From Aliidiomarina sp047920995 (lineage in GTDB: Bacteria > Pseudomonadota > Gammaproteobacteria > Enterobacterales > Alteromonadaceae): DNA of 61,688 nucleotides. The notes under the pieces were generated by a model that was not told the origin of the DNA, ran no database searches, and saw only the letters and a program-made list of their open reading frames with translations. Every line of letters starts with the position of its first letter. Position 1 is the stretch's first letter. Where the stretch lies: positions 1-61,688 of the forward strand of contig NZ_JBLRWZ010000013.1 in the NCBI RefSeq assembly GCF_047920995.1, in the 5' to 3' direction. Shown here one piece after another: positions 36,454 through 44,564 of the stretch. The position numbers were made by a program, and so were the translations under genes.

Positions 36454-38409
36454 ATGAATAAAGCTGTAGTTTCTTTATTTCTCATTTCATTTTTGGCCGC
36501 CTCTTTATTAGGTGCAGTAAATGCAGAGCCGGAAAACGAAATGCATGAACAATCCAGTGTTGTTGAAGAAAGCAAAGCTGCAACTGCTGTAGCTGAGATA
36601 GATATTGCCCTTGAAGAGCAACTTGAAGCTACTCTGGGAATGGGCTTTGTGCCTAATGATCTAGAAACGTTTCAACGTATCTTAAATTCAGTAGATAACA
36701 CTACCCCAGTTGAAACTTGGGTTCGTGTACACGGCTATGAAGTTCTTCGCTTAGTGATCAACGAGAATGATCTCGAGGGCGCTTTAAAGCTTGCCGAATC
36801 AGTGCGTGAGCGCGCGGAAGCAAGCAATAACGCGAATGCGATTACCGAAATTAACACCATTATTGGAGAAGCGTATATTCAACGCGATCGTAATGATGAG
36901 GCTCACCTGATTGTACCCACAATTCAGCAACAATTGGCCCAGGTAACCAATCCGCGTATTCAATATCATGCATCTCACCTGATTGCCCGCACCTTAATGC
37001 ATTTTGGTGAGTTTGCCGAAGCGTTGGAATATATGCTACAAGCACATGCAGTAATATCTGTTACTGATAATGCCAACACCCAACGCCGGCGGCAGTTTCT
37101 GAATCTGCATATTGCCCGTTTACAATCTAACTTGGGTAATTACCGAGCCTCAATTGATACCGCCAACGCCACCATCGATGATTCAATTCGGCACGGCCTA
37201 ACCGATCGGTTACCAGAAATTTATCTTATTCGAGCCTATGCCAAACAATACTTATACGGCCCTTCTGAAGAACAGCTAGCAGCATTCTTAGAGGCAGCGG
37301 AAAGCGCCAAGCAAGTGGGTGATAAACGAGTGGAAATGCTGGCCTATAACAATGCCGGAGCAACCGAGTTGCTCATGAATAACTACGCCAATGCGCAAGT
37401 TTACCTTGAGCAAGGGATAGCCATGGCCAAGCGCATTGGTAATGTGAATGAGCGCTCAGTAACCGAATTTAACCTTGGCTACATTAAAGTGTTGCAAGGC
37501 AATTACGAAGAAGGCTTAGCGGAAATGGAAACTGCAGCAGAGGTATTTAAAAGCTTCGCATTACCACGAGAGGTATCCATTATTCTTTCACATTTGGCCA
37601 ACGCTTATGAGCTAGCTGGTGAATATCAATTGCAGGCCGCTACATTAAAAGAGAAAACCGATATCCAAGAAGAGTTGTTTCAAACCGAGCGCGATAATGT
37701 AATTAGCGAGCTGCAAGTGCGCTATGAAGCAGAGGAAAAATCATTACAAATCCAAATCCTCGAACAGCAAACTAAGTTACAGCAACAGCAGTTAGAAGGC
37801 CAAAAACGCCAGCAATTCTTTATGGTGCTAACAGCATTCTTATTATTCGTTATTATTATCCTTACCGGCTTAGCCTATCGCCACTCCAACAAAATCAACA
37901 CACTGCTGAATAAGGCAAATCGTAAACTACATATTCAATCATTCCATGACCCTTTAACGGGTTTGTATAATCGGCGCGCCATTCATGATTTTTTCCTTGC
38001 GGATCGTCGGGAAGCAAATCATAGCCACGGAATTTATTTAATCGATATTGATTACTTTAAACGTATTAATGACCAACATGGCCATGATGTAGGTGACACT
38101 GTATTGGTAGAAATGGGGAACCGCTTGAAAAGCTGCTTACGAGAAAATGATTTGGTAATTCGCTGGGGTGGTGAAGAGTTCTTAATCGTGATTAAGCGCA
38201 TTCAAGCCGAACAACTCGCGGAATTCGCTGATAAAATCACTCACGAAATTAGCAAACAACCCATTGCTGGAGTGGAAATATCTGTAAGTGGCGGTGGCAC
38301 ACTCTACACACACAGCGATGCAAGCAACTGGGAAGCAACCTTGAAACAAATAGATCAATTACTATACCAAAGCAAAAACACTGGCCGTGGCGAAATTACT
38401 GTAGCGTAA
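36454..38409 (+). CDS. Diguanylate cyclase with periplasmic TPR sensor domain
   Basis: The 651-residue protein has a signal peptide (residues 1-24, ending AVNAEPE), then a long all-helical region with TPR-like repeats (about 60-440). A coiled coil (Gln-rich, near 425-455) and one transmembrane helix (about 457-478) follow, then a cytosolic GGDEF domain. GGEEF lies at 572-576 with RxxD (REND) five residues before, so c-di-GMP synthesis with product inhibition is expected. The metal-binding LIDIDYFKRIN is present. Probable ligands are peptides or partner proteins in the periplasm (inference). AAAGGG precedes the ATG. Confidence 0.92.
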   Translation: MNKAVVSLFLISFLAASLLGAVNAEPENEMHEQSSVVEESKAATAVAEIDIALEEQLEATLGMGFVPNDLETFQRILNSVDNTTPVETWVRVHGYEVLRLVINENDLEGALKLAESVRERAEASNNANAITEINTIIGEAYIQRDRNDEAHLIVPTIQQQLAQVTNPRIQYHASHLIARTLMHFGEFAEALEYMLQAHAVISVTDNANTQRRRQFLNLHIARLQSNLGNYRASIDTANATIDDSIRHGLTDRLPEIYLIRAYAKQYLYGPSEEQLAAFLEAAESAKQVGDKRVEMLAYNNAGATELLMNNYANAQVYLEQGIAMAKRIGNVNERSVTEFNLGYIKVLQGNYEEGLAEMETAAEVFKSFALPREVSIILSHLANAYELAGEYQLQAATLKEKTDIQEELFQTERDNVISELQVRYEAEEKSLQIQILEQQTKLQQQQLEGQKRQQFFMVLTAFLLFVIIILTGLAYRHSNKINTLLNKANRKLHIQSFHDPLTGLYNRRAIHDFFLADRREANHSHGIYLIDIDYFKRINDQHGHDVGDTVLVEMGNRLKSCLRENDLVIRWGGEEFLIVIKRIQAEQLAEFADKITHEISKQPIAGVEISVSGGGTLYTHSDASNWEATLKQIDQLLYQSKNTGRGEITVA

Positions 38410-38455
38410 CCTCACGCCAACACATGCACTAAACACATGCACTAAAGGAGGCGAT

Positions 38456-39349
38456 TTGCCCATTAATAGTATTTATGGATTAATGATTATTCTGCTTGGT
38501 TTGGTGATCATTACGGCTTGCTCGCCCACTCGTGCCCTTAATGCTGTGGTTCCTAGCAATAGCTATACCGTGCAGCAAGATGTTGCCTATCTGCCCGAAC
38601 TGGCTCACCCAAGGCAAACGATGGATATTTATATCCCCGAGCAAACACCGCACAAACAGAATATCGTTGTATTTCTGTATGGTGGTGGTTGGGATGATGG
38701 CGATAAGGCTGATTTTGAATTTATTGGCCAAGCGTTCGCGCGCTTAGGCTACGTTACGGTTATCCCCAACTATCGCTTGTTTCCAGAAGTTGAATTTCCA
38801 GCATTTATCGAAGATGCCGCGGCTGCCGTGCAAGCCATACCAAACCACGTACCCAGCGCATGTAATGCATTACCGACAAATCAGCGCGGTTTAATTTTAG
38901 TAGGGCACTCAGCGGGGGCTCATTCTGCGGCAATGTTGGTTGCAGACCCCAGTTATATTGGTAATTCAATGCCTATTGCGGCGTTCATCGGATTATCTGG
39001 CCCGTATGATTTGCCACTCGATCATGAACGCGTAGGCGAGAAGTTTAGCCAAGTACAAGGTGATGAAGCGAACCCGGTGGCTATAATTGCAGAGCGTAAG
39101 CCAAACAATATTCCCCCCACACTACTTTTACATGGTGAAGCCGATACGATTGCCAAACCCGCACACAGCGAGAGCTTCGCTGCGGAACTGAAAAGCCTGG
39201 GTGTACCAACAACCTTCAAGCTGTATCCAAGCCGCCGCCATGTAGCTTTGGTTGCTAGCTTGGCCAGCCCATTGCGCTTCTGGACCCCAGCCTATGAAGA
39301 CATCCAAATATTCTTAACCGAGCAGCACTTGGATAGCGATTGCGATTAG
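38456..39349 (+). CDS. Alpha/beta hydrolase (esterase/lipase-like) lipoprotein
   Basis: The 297-residue protein begins at TTG 38456, which is 4 bases after a full AAAGGAGG. No ATG occurs in frame until residue 10. The N-terminus forms a lipoprotein signal with lipobox ITAC (Cys near 22). The hydrolase domain resembles the hormone-sensitive-lipase/BD-FAE branch. It has FLYGGGW as the oxyanion HGGG-like motif (Tyr replacing His), nucleophile GHSAGA near residue 164, HGEADTI with the acid, and SRRHVAL with the His. It probably cleaves small esters in the periplasm; the substrate is unknown. Confidence 0.87.
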   Translation: MPINSIYGLMIILLGLVIITACSPTRALNAVVPSNSYTVQQDVAYLPELAHPRQTMDIYIPEQTPHKQNIVVFLYGGGWDDGDKADFEFIGQAFARLGYVTVIPNYRLFPEVEFPAFIEDAAAAVQAIPNHVPSACNALPTNQRGLILVGHSAGAHSAAMLVADPSYIGNSMPIAAFIGLSGPYDLPLDHERVGEKFSQVQGDEANPVAIIAERKPNNIPPTLLLHGEADTIAKPAHSESFAAELKSLGVPTTFKLYPSRRHVALVASLASPLRFWTPAYEDIQIFLTEQHLDSDCD

Positions 39350-39393
39350 GTGTATTCTAAATTTCGCCTTAATTTCGTGATAAGGAACACCTT

Positions 39394-39837
39394 ATGTTGA
39401 ACTACTTTGTAAAAGCTTGGCTGAGCATATTACTGCTAGCGGCGGCAACTACTGTATATGCTGGCGAAGATGAAATTATCGTTGCCATTGATCAATTTTT
39501 GTATGGCGCCAGTGTGAACGATGCCACTATTCATGATCAATTTTGGGCAGAAGAATTAATTTATACTAGCTCCAGCGGCAGCCGCTTTGGTAAAACCGAG
39601 CTAATGGCCGGAATGGAAGGCACAATGCCCACCTCGGAAGAAAACGTAACCACTTGGTTTACCGCATCGAACCCGCATATCAACTATGTTGAAGGTGTGG
39701 CCATCGCCAATTTTGTATTAGTAGCCTCCAACCCTGCAGGTGAAGTGCAAAACCGCTATTACAACACGGGGGTTTTCGTATTTCGCGATATGCGTTGGCA
39801 GGCGATTAACTGGAATGCCACGTTAATTCCAGAATGA
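39394..39837 (+). CDS. Exported NTF2-like (DUF4440/SnoaL-type) protein
   Basis: The 147-residue protein has a signal peptide (cut near TVYAGED). A single NTF2-like cone domain follows. IVAIDQFLYGASVNDATIHDQFWAEELIY is split here as a first helix ending FLYGAS and DQFWAEELIY, followed by strands to WQAINWNATLIP. This fold often binds small ligands or catalyses simple reactions; nothing points to a specific role. AAGGAAC precedes the ATG. It lies 44 bases after the esterase-like lipoprotein and may be co-transcribed. Confidence 0.82.
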   Translation: MLNYFVKAWLSILLLAAATTVYAGEDEIIVAIDQFLYGASVNDATIHDQFWAEELIYTSSSGSRFGKTELMAGMEGTMPTSEENVTTWFTASNPHINYVEGVAIANFVLVASNPAGEVQNRYYNTGVFVFRDMRWQAINWNATLIPE

Positions 39838-39974
39838 TTTTCTGGGCTGCAAGGTAAAGAATCGGTTAATTGTAATCCAAGTGCCTGTACAAGGCGTAAG
39901 CTCTTATGTAACAAATAAATGGCATGGTGCAGTTTCAATTCCATTGCCAACCAATTTTACTTAGGAGAATTGCA

Positions 39975-40511
39975 ATGAAAAAATTTACAACTTTAGCCAT
40001 CGCTATCGCAAGTACATTCGCTATTTCTGGTATGGCCCTTGCCGACCACCACGGAGGCAACAAAGAACGTAGCGGCTACGGCGAAGAAAAGAAAGCCGGT
40101 ACCATTACTGAAATTGCCGTAGCTAATGGTAACTTCAATACCTTAGTGGCTGCTTTAGGCGCTGCTGATTTAGTAGATACACTTGGCGGAGAAGGCCCAT
40201 TTACTGTGTTTGCCCCAACAGATGAAGCATTTGCGGCATTACCTGAAGGCACAGTAGAAAGCTTACTACAGCCAGAAAACCGCGATCAGTTGATTGCAAT
40301 TCTTACTTACCATGTAGTTTCTGGCACAGTAATGAGCGGCGATATTGCCGACCAGCAGCTATATGCAGAAACGCTGCAAGGTAGCTCATTGAACGTAGAT
40401 GCAACAGGCTATTCAGTGAAAATCAATAACGCCACCGTAACTACAGCAGATATCAAAGCTGATAACGGCGTAATTCATGTAATTGATACGGTTTTAATTC
40501 CTAGCGAATAA
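39975..40511 (+). CDS. Exported fasciclin (FAS1) domain protein
   Basis: The predicted protein of about 178 residues starts MKKFTTLAIAI and has a signal peptide cut near MALADHH, followed by a His/Gly/Lys-rich linker. One FAS1 domain follows. FNTLVAALGAADL is its start, GPFTVFAPTDEAFAALP is the H1 motif, and NGVIHVIDTVLIP is the H2 motif. Bacterial FAS1 proteins are secreted and linked to adhesion or surface contact. TTAGGAGAA precedes ATG 39975, deciding the start. A strong terminator follows. Confidence 0.93.
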   Translation: MKKFTTLAIAIASTFAISGMALADHHGGNKERSGYGEEKKAGTITEIAVANGNFNTLVAALGAADLVDTLGGEGPFTVFAPTDEAFAALPEGTVESLLQPENRDQLIAILTYHVVSGTVMSGDIADQQLYAETLQGSSLNVDATGYSVKINNATVTTADIKADNGVIHVIDTVLIPSE

Positions 40512-40544
40512 TTTCTAAAAACCGCACCAATATCTGTATATGTG

Positions 40545-40578
40545 AGCCCCGCAATTTATGTTGCGGGGCTTATTTTTT
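40545..40578 (+). terminator. Strong rho-independent terminator after the fasciclin gene
   Basis: AGCCCCGCAA (40545-40554) pairs perfectly with TTGCGGGGCT (40561-40570) across a 6-base loop, followed by TATTTTTT. It separates the fasciclin gene from the convergent diguanylate cyclase gene. Confidence 0.92.
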
Positions 40579-40636
40579 CAAATACGAACATAATGTTAAT
40601 AAAATAAACGCCCTCTTATTCACTTATGAACGTAAA

Positions 40637-41677
40637 TCAAGGCATTGCATGGCCTGCCACTTCCACTCGGTTGCGGCCATTATTCTTAGCACGGTATAAC
40701 GCTTTATCAGCCGCTTGTAGCGCCTGCACACTCGATTGCCGCGCCGCTATTTCAGCGATACCAATACTTACAGTTATATGTACGGCAAACTGCCAATCAA
40801 AATCCTGCACAGCAGCACGCAGTTTCTCCGCTAAACAGGCTGCATTTTCGGCGCTGGTATTAGGGCAAATAAGCATAAACTCTTCGCCGCCCCACCTGCC
40901 AAATTGATCGGTTTTACGAATAGCACGCTTAATAACCTTGGTTACCTCTTGCAGCACTTTATCGCCCTGCAGGTGCCCAAATTGGTCGTTAACTACTTTA
41001 AAATGATCTAAATCCAACAACATAATGCTAAGTGGCTGTTCGCTACGATCCATAAGTTCAATATGTTGCTCAAGCACATCATCAAGTTTTGCGCGATTAT
41101 AGATACCCGTTAATTTATCCATAGTGGAAATACGCACTAGTTCTGCAAATGCTTCGCTGCGTGCGCCTTCATAAAAACGGAAAATGAGGAAAAGCACCAA
41201 CATCACTTCAGCAATATTCAAAAATGCGCCGGTAGCCAGCCGTTGCGGAGGCAAGTGCGGCATTTGTGTATAGAAATAAAGTAAAGCGGCGGCAAAAAAT
41301 ATCGCTGTAACCCAAGAGCCGGCTCGTTTCCCCAACAAGAAGAATACCAGCGGTGGTAATACCGTAAGCCAAATCAGTGAATAACCACCACCTTGCGCAA
41401 GCACGATAAATGAAGCCAAATTGAACATCACTGCACCGCTTACCAACCACACCGCCACGCGCAGATTATGAGTATGCTGGTAATACAACCAGATCAGCGC
41501 ACACAGGGCCATACTAATATAATTCAATGCGCCAATTGAGTAAGCTTGAAACCAAAGTAAGTTAATACTTCCGATCACCAACGAAACCATAAAAATAATC
41601 AGCAAAATGGCTTTAAGCAACCGACGCTTATGTCGATTAGGATCGGTAAGAAGTGAGTGCTGCATAGGCTCTTTCAT
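40637..41677 (-). CDS. Membrane diguanylate cyclase
   Basis: The protein of about 346 residues has roughly six N-terminal transmembrane helices (residues about 18-175), with no recognised periplasmic domain, resembling 7TM/MASE-type sensors. A C-terminal GGDEF domain carries LLDLDHFKVVND. GGEEF lies at about 263-267 with an RKTD inhibitory RxxD motif five residues before. It should be an active, product-inhibited c-di-GMP synthase. Starts at ATG 41677 or ATG 41665 are both plausible; neither has a strong ribosome-binding site. Confidence 0.9.
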   Translation of the reverse strand: MKEPMQHSLLTDPNRHKRRLLKAILLIIFMVSLVIGSINLLWFQAYSIGALNYISMALCALIWLYYQHTHNLRVAVWLVSGAVMFNLASFIVLAQGGGYSLIWLTVLPPLVFFLLGKRAGSWVTAIFFAAALLYFYTQMPHLPPQRLATGAFLNIAEVMLVLFLIFRFYEGARSEAFAELVRISTMDKLTGIYNRAKLDDVLEQHIELMDRSEQPLSIMLLDLDHFKVVNDQFGHLQGDKVLQEVTKVIKRAIRKTDQFGRWGGEEFMLICPNTSAENAACLAEKLRAAVQDFDWQFAVHITVSIGIAEIAARQSSVQALQAADKALYRAKNNGRNRVEVAGHAMP

Positions 41678-41738
41678 CAATATTTAATATACTTACCAAA
41701 AATTATTTCCGCACCTTACCTTGCTTTGCTCACAAAAC

Positions 41739-42629
41739 TCAAGCAGATAATGCCAGCGTTCTAAATCTATCAATCACCGGTGCATTTCGTGTATCACTGC
41801 GGCTCACCATATACCACTGCCCAGGTAGCGGAAATCCTTCCACATCAATGCGCGCAACGGCATCACTACCATGCTCAATAATATGTTCCGAGAGCACCGC
41901 CAAGCCCATTCCCGATGCCACGCTCATGCGAATCGCCTCATTGCTTTCAATTTGCGTAGTATTGGCTAAATACAGGCCCCGGCCCGCTAACCAAGTATCA
42001 AACACCATACGAGTTGCCGAGCCTAGTTCGCGCATTAAAAAAGATTCATTTACCAATTCTTGAAAGTTTAAACGCCCGCAATTTTGTTTTGCTGCCCAGT
42101 GATTTACTGGCGCGATAAGCTGCAATCGGTTCGCCATAAAGGGTTCCGCTTTCACCATAGAATCGCTCGGCGGATGGCTGAAAATGTAGATATCGTCGGC
42201 ATTATTATAATATCGCTGCAATGTGGTGCTGCGATTACCAATACTTAACTCAACCCGTATATCCGGGAATTGCTGATTGAATTGCGCAACTAAGGGCGGA
42301 ATTACATATTGCGCCGTGTTCACCAAGGATATTTTTAAGGTGCCCCGATCGCCTTCTCTTATTGCCGAAATTGCCTGAGTACACTCATGCATACGCCGCA
42401 TAATATCGCCACTGGCACGATACAAGTGCTCGCCCGCCAAGGTAGGTAGCATCTGCCTACCTTCCTGCTGCAACAACTGTGCACCACATACATCTTCTAA
42501 TTTACGAATCTGCGCTGAAATGGTGGGCTGAGTAAGGTGAAGCTTACGAGCCGCAGCAGAAATGCTTTTCTGCTCCACTACGTGTTGAAACACCTCTAAC
42601 AACCGAAAGTTTAACTGCCGTAATTGCAT
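41739..42629 (-). CDS. LysR family regulator, CbbR-like, divergent from sbtA
   Basis: The 296-residue LysR protein has an N-terminal winged helix with EQKSISAAARKLHLTQPTIS (residues about 18-37). The effector domain has GTLKISLVNTAQYVIPP and SIGNRSTTL, then DIYIFSHPP. That last set is shared with CbbR-type regulators of inorganic-carbon genes. It is divergent from an SbtA-family bicarbonate transporter gene, with repeated 10-bp elements in between. Regulation of sbtA in response to carbon or redox state is likely by analogy, not shown. Confidence 0.9.
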   Translation of the reverse strand: MQLRQLNFRLLEVFQHVVEQKSISAAARKLHLTQPTISAQIRKLEDVCGAQLLQQEGRQMLPTLAGEHLYRASGDIMRRMHECTQAISAIREGDRGTLKISLVNTAQYVIPPLVAQFNQQFPDIRVELSIGNRSTTLQRYYNNADDIYIFSHPPSDSMVKAEPFMANRLQLIAPVNHWAAKQNCGRLNFQELVNESFLMRELGSATRMVFDTWLAGRGLYLANTTQIESNEAIRMSVASGMGLAVLSEHIIEHGSDAVARIDVEGFPLPGQWYMVSRSDTRNAPVIDRFRTLALSA

Positions 42630-42642
42630 TGGCGCCCCTTAT

Positions 42643-42689
42643 TGCAATCAATGTATAGCTAATTATCTATATCATATACTGCAATCAAT
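42643..42689. repeat. Twin TGCAATCAAT repeats between LysR and sbtA
   Basis: TGCAATCAAT occurs at 42643-42652 and again at 42680-42689, 37 bases apart in the same orientation. The region between is very A/T-rich. The placement just upstream of the LysR start fits binding sites for a LysR tetramer controlling both divergent genes. This is inference from position. Confidence 0.5.
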
Positions 42690-42773
42690 TATTTTTATAT
42701 ATAGGTTAAATTCTGCATAATCGCTCCGCTTGATAACCGCAGCCGTTAGCGTTGCAAAATCATAGAGGGAAGC

Positions 42774-43748
42774 ATGCCAGATATTGTTGTTGCGTTTTTC
42801 GCGTTAGGTTTGATTTCTGGGTTGGTAAAATCCGATCTAAAAATGCCCGGGCAAATATACGAAATACTCACCATATTACTGATGCTCAGTATCGGCATTA
42901 AAGGCGGGTTAGCATTGCATAGCAATGGTGATACCATCATTTGGAGCAACTTGTTGCTCATCATGGCGCTCGGCTTTCTGCTCCCCCCGATTCTATTTCC
43001 AGTGCTACGCAAATTGATACGCCTGCCAAGCGTAGATGCCATAAGTATCGCTGCGCACTATGGTTCGGTAAGTGCAGGTACTTTTGCGGTAGCCTGGGCG
43101 CTCGCAGAGAGCTATCAGCTGCCGTTAGCGGCTGATACCACCCTATACCTGGTAATTCTCGAGCTACCGGCCATTGTGTTGATGCTGGCCTTCTACCATT
43201 GGCGTGCGCAAAGCAACGCAGGGTCTAGCGCAACCAGTGATATCAGCGCTAAACCTACGGCTGCGCCATTAAAGATGAGTGCCATTTGGCATGAAGCTCT
43301 TACCAGCCGAGGGGTTGTGCTGCTAATGGGCGGCGTAGTTATTGGCTGGCTGTATGGCCCGGAAGGCCTCGCTTCAATCGAAGGCTTGGTGTTGAGTGGG
43401 TTTTCCGCGCTACTCGCTCTGTTCCTACTGGAAATGGGTATTACTACGGCACGCATTTGTCGGCCGTTCCCATTTAAGCTTTGGCGCTTGGTGATCTTTG
43501 CTGCATTAGCGCCGCTTATTTTGCTCTGGCCAGGATTACTCTTGGGGCTGTACCTAGATTTGCCTACTGGCTCGATCTTGATACTCAGCGCGCTCACCGC
43601 TAGTGCTTCATATATCGCAGCGCCGGCCGCCATTCGAGCTGCCATACCCAATGCCGATATTGGTAAAGCTATGCTAGCAGCACTTGGAATTACCTTTCCG
43701 TTGAATGTATTGCTGTATGTACCGGTGTTGGCAAGCCTTTTGGCGTGA
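42774..43748 (+). CDS. sbtA: Sodium-dependent bicarbonate transporter, SbtA family
   Basis: The 324-residue inner-membrane protein has about ten predicted helices in two inverted halves. Family motifs include KMPGQIYEILTILLMLSIG (residues about 22-40), HYGSVSAGTFAVAWA near 94 (the substrate-site region) and ASYIAAPAAIRAAIPNA near 281. SbtA takes up HCO3- with Na+ in cyanobacteria and has many heterotrophic homologues. Here it could feed bicarbonate to carboxylases; there are no carboxysome or RuBisCO genes in the window. No separate SbtB (PII-like) gene is visible. AGAGGGAAGC precedes the ATG. A divergent CbbR-like LysR gene accompanies it. Confidence 0.9.
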   Translation: MPDIVVAFFALGLISGLVKSDLKMPGQIYEILTILLMLSIGIKGGLALHSNGDTIIWSNLLLIMALGFLLPPILFPVLRKLIRLPSVDAISIAAHYGSVSAGTFAVAWALAESYQLPLAADTTLYLVILELPAIVLMLAFYHWRAQSNAGSSATSDISAKPTAAPLKMSAIWHEALTSRGVVLLMGGVVIGWLYGPEGLASIEGLVLSGFSALLALFLLEMGITTARICRPFPFKLWRLVIFAALAPLILLWPGLLLGLYLDLPTGSILILSALTASASYIAAPAAIRAAIPNADIGKAMLAALGITFPLNVLLYVPVLASLLA

Positions 43749-43878
43749 GTGGGCACTTAAAATTTTTGCTACTACGAAAAATTGCTAAATTAGATCAGCG
43801 AGGCAAAGATTTATTTGCAAAATTCAGTAAAACCGCACATCATTCACCGGTTATCATTTTCTATTCAAATTTAGGGTA

Positions 43879-44532
43879 ATGGTTGTGGCTATTGAACCTT
43901 CGGTTAAAGATCAATACATAAGTACCTCTGCGGCAGCAAAACTGCTAGGGGTTTCAGTAGGAACCGTTCAGCATATGGTTGAGAATGGTGAGCTCGAAGC
44001 ATGGAAAACAGCCGGGGGCCACCGCAGAATAGAGAAAAGCTCGGTACTACAGCGGCAACAATTGCGTGCCAAATTGCATTCACCAACGAGCGATACACCC
44101 GAAAGCCGCACGCGGTTAATTCGTCAGCTCCAAGCGCAAACGCCACAACGAATGCGAGTATTAGTAGCAGAAGACGACCCCGTTACGATAAAAATTTACC
44201 AGCATATCTTTAGCGATTTTAGTTCTTTAATCGATGTTTATTATGCTCGCGATGGCATTGAAGCACTGTTGCAATTAGGCCAAAAACCCGTTGATTTATT
44301 AATTTTAGATCTCGATATTCCTTATGTAGATGGCTATGAAATGCTTAATAAAATCGGCAATAATCCTGATTTACAGGCATTAAACATTCTCATTGTTACT
44401 GGCACCAACGTAACTGAATCAGAGCAGCAGCAAAAAATATTAGAAAACATTAGCGTTCTTAACAAACCAGTGGATCGCTCGTTCTTGCGTGGTTATATAC
44501 AAGGCTCAGCCAACATGAAGAAATCAAGATAA
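43879..44532 (+). CDS. HTH (excisionase/MerR-like) plus receiver response regulator
   Basis: The 217-residue protein has an N-terminal helix-turn-helix of the excisionase/MerR type (residues about 12-60: STSAAAKLLGVSVGTVQHMV, then TAGGHRRI). A linker and a C-terminal receiver domain (about 92-210) follow. The receiver keeps AEDDP, the phospho-acceptor Asp in LILDLDIP, Thr in IVTGTN and Lys in NKPVD. DNA-binding before receiver is the reverse of the usual order. ATG 43879 has AGGG only 2 bases upstream; a GTG at 43885 would be better spaced. It opens the signalling cluster and is its likely transcriptional output. Confidence 0.88.
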   Translation: MVVAIEPSVKDQYISTSAAAKLLGVSVGTVQHMVENGELEAWKTAGGHRRIEKSSVLQRQQLRAKLHSPTSDTPESRTRLIRQLQAQTPQRMRVLVAEDDPVTIKIYQHIFSDFSSLIDVYYARDGIEALLQLGQKPVDLLILDLDIPYVDGYEMLNKIGNNPDLQALNILIVTGTNVTESEQQQKILENISVLNKPVDRSFLRGYIQGSANMKKSR

Positions 44533-44564
44533 AGGCTTAAAAACACAATAGCCTATAGATTTTA

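Noticed and set aside
43762..43785. An AATTTTT/AAAAATT inverted repeat after sbtA as a terminator
   Set aside because: The stem is only A/T and there is no G/C core, so stability is too low to support the call.
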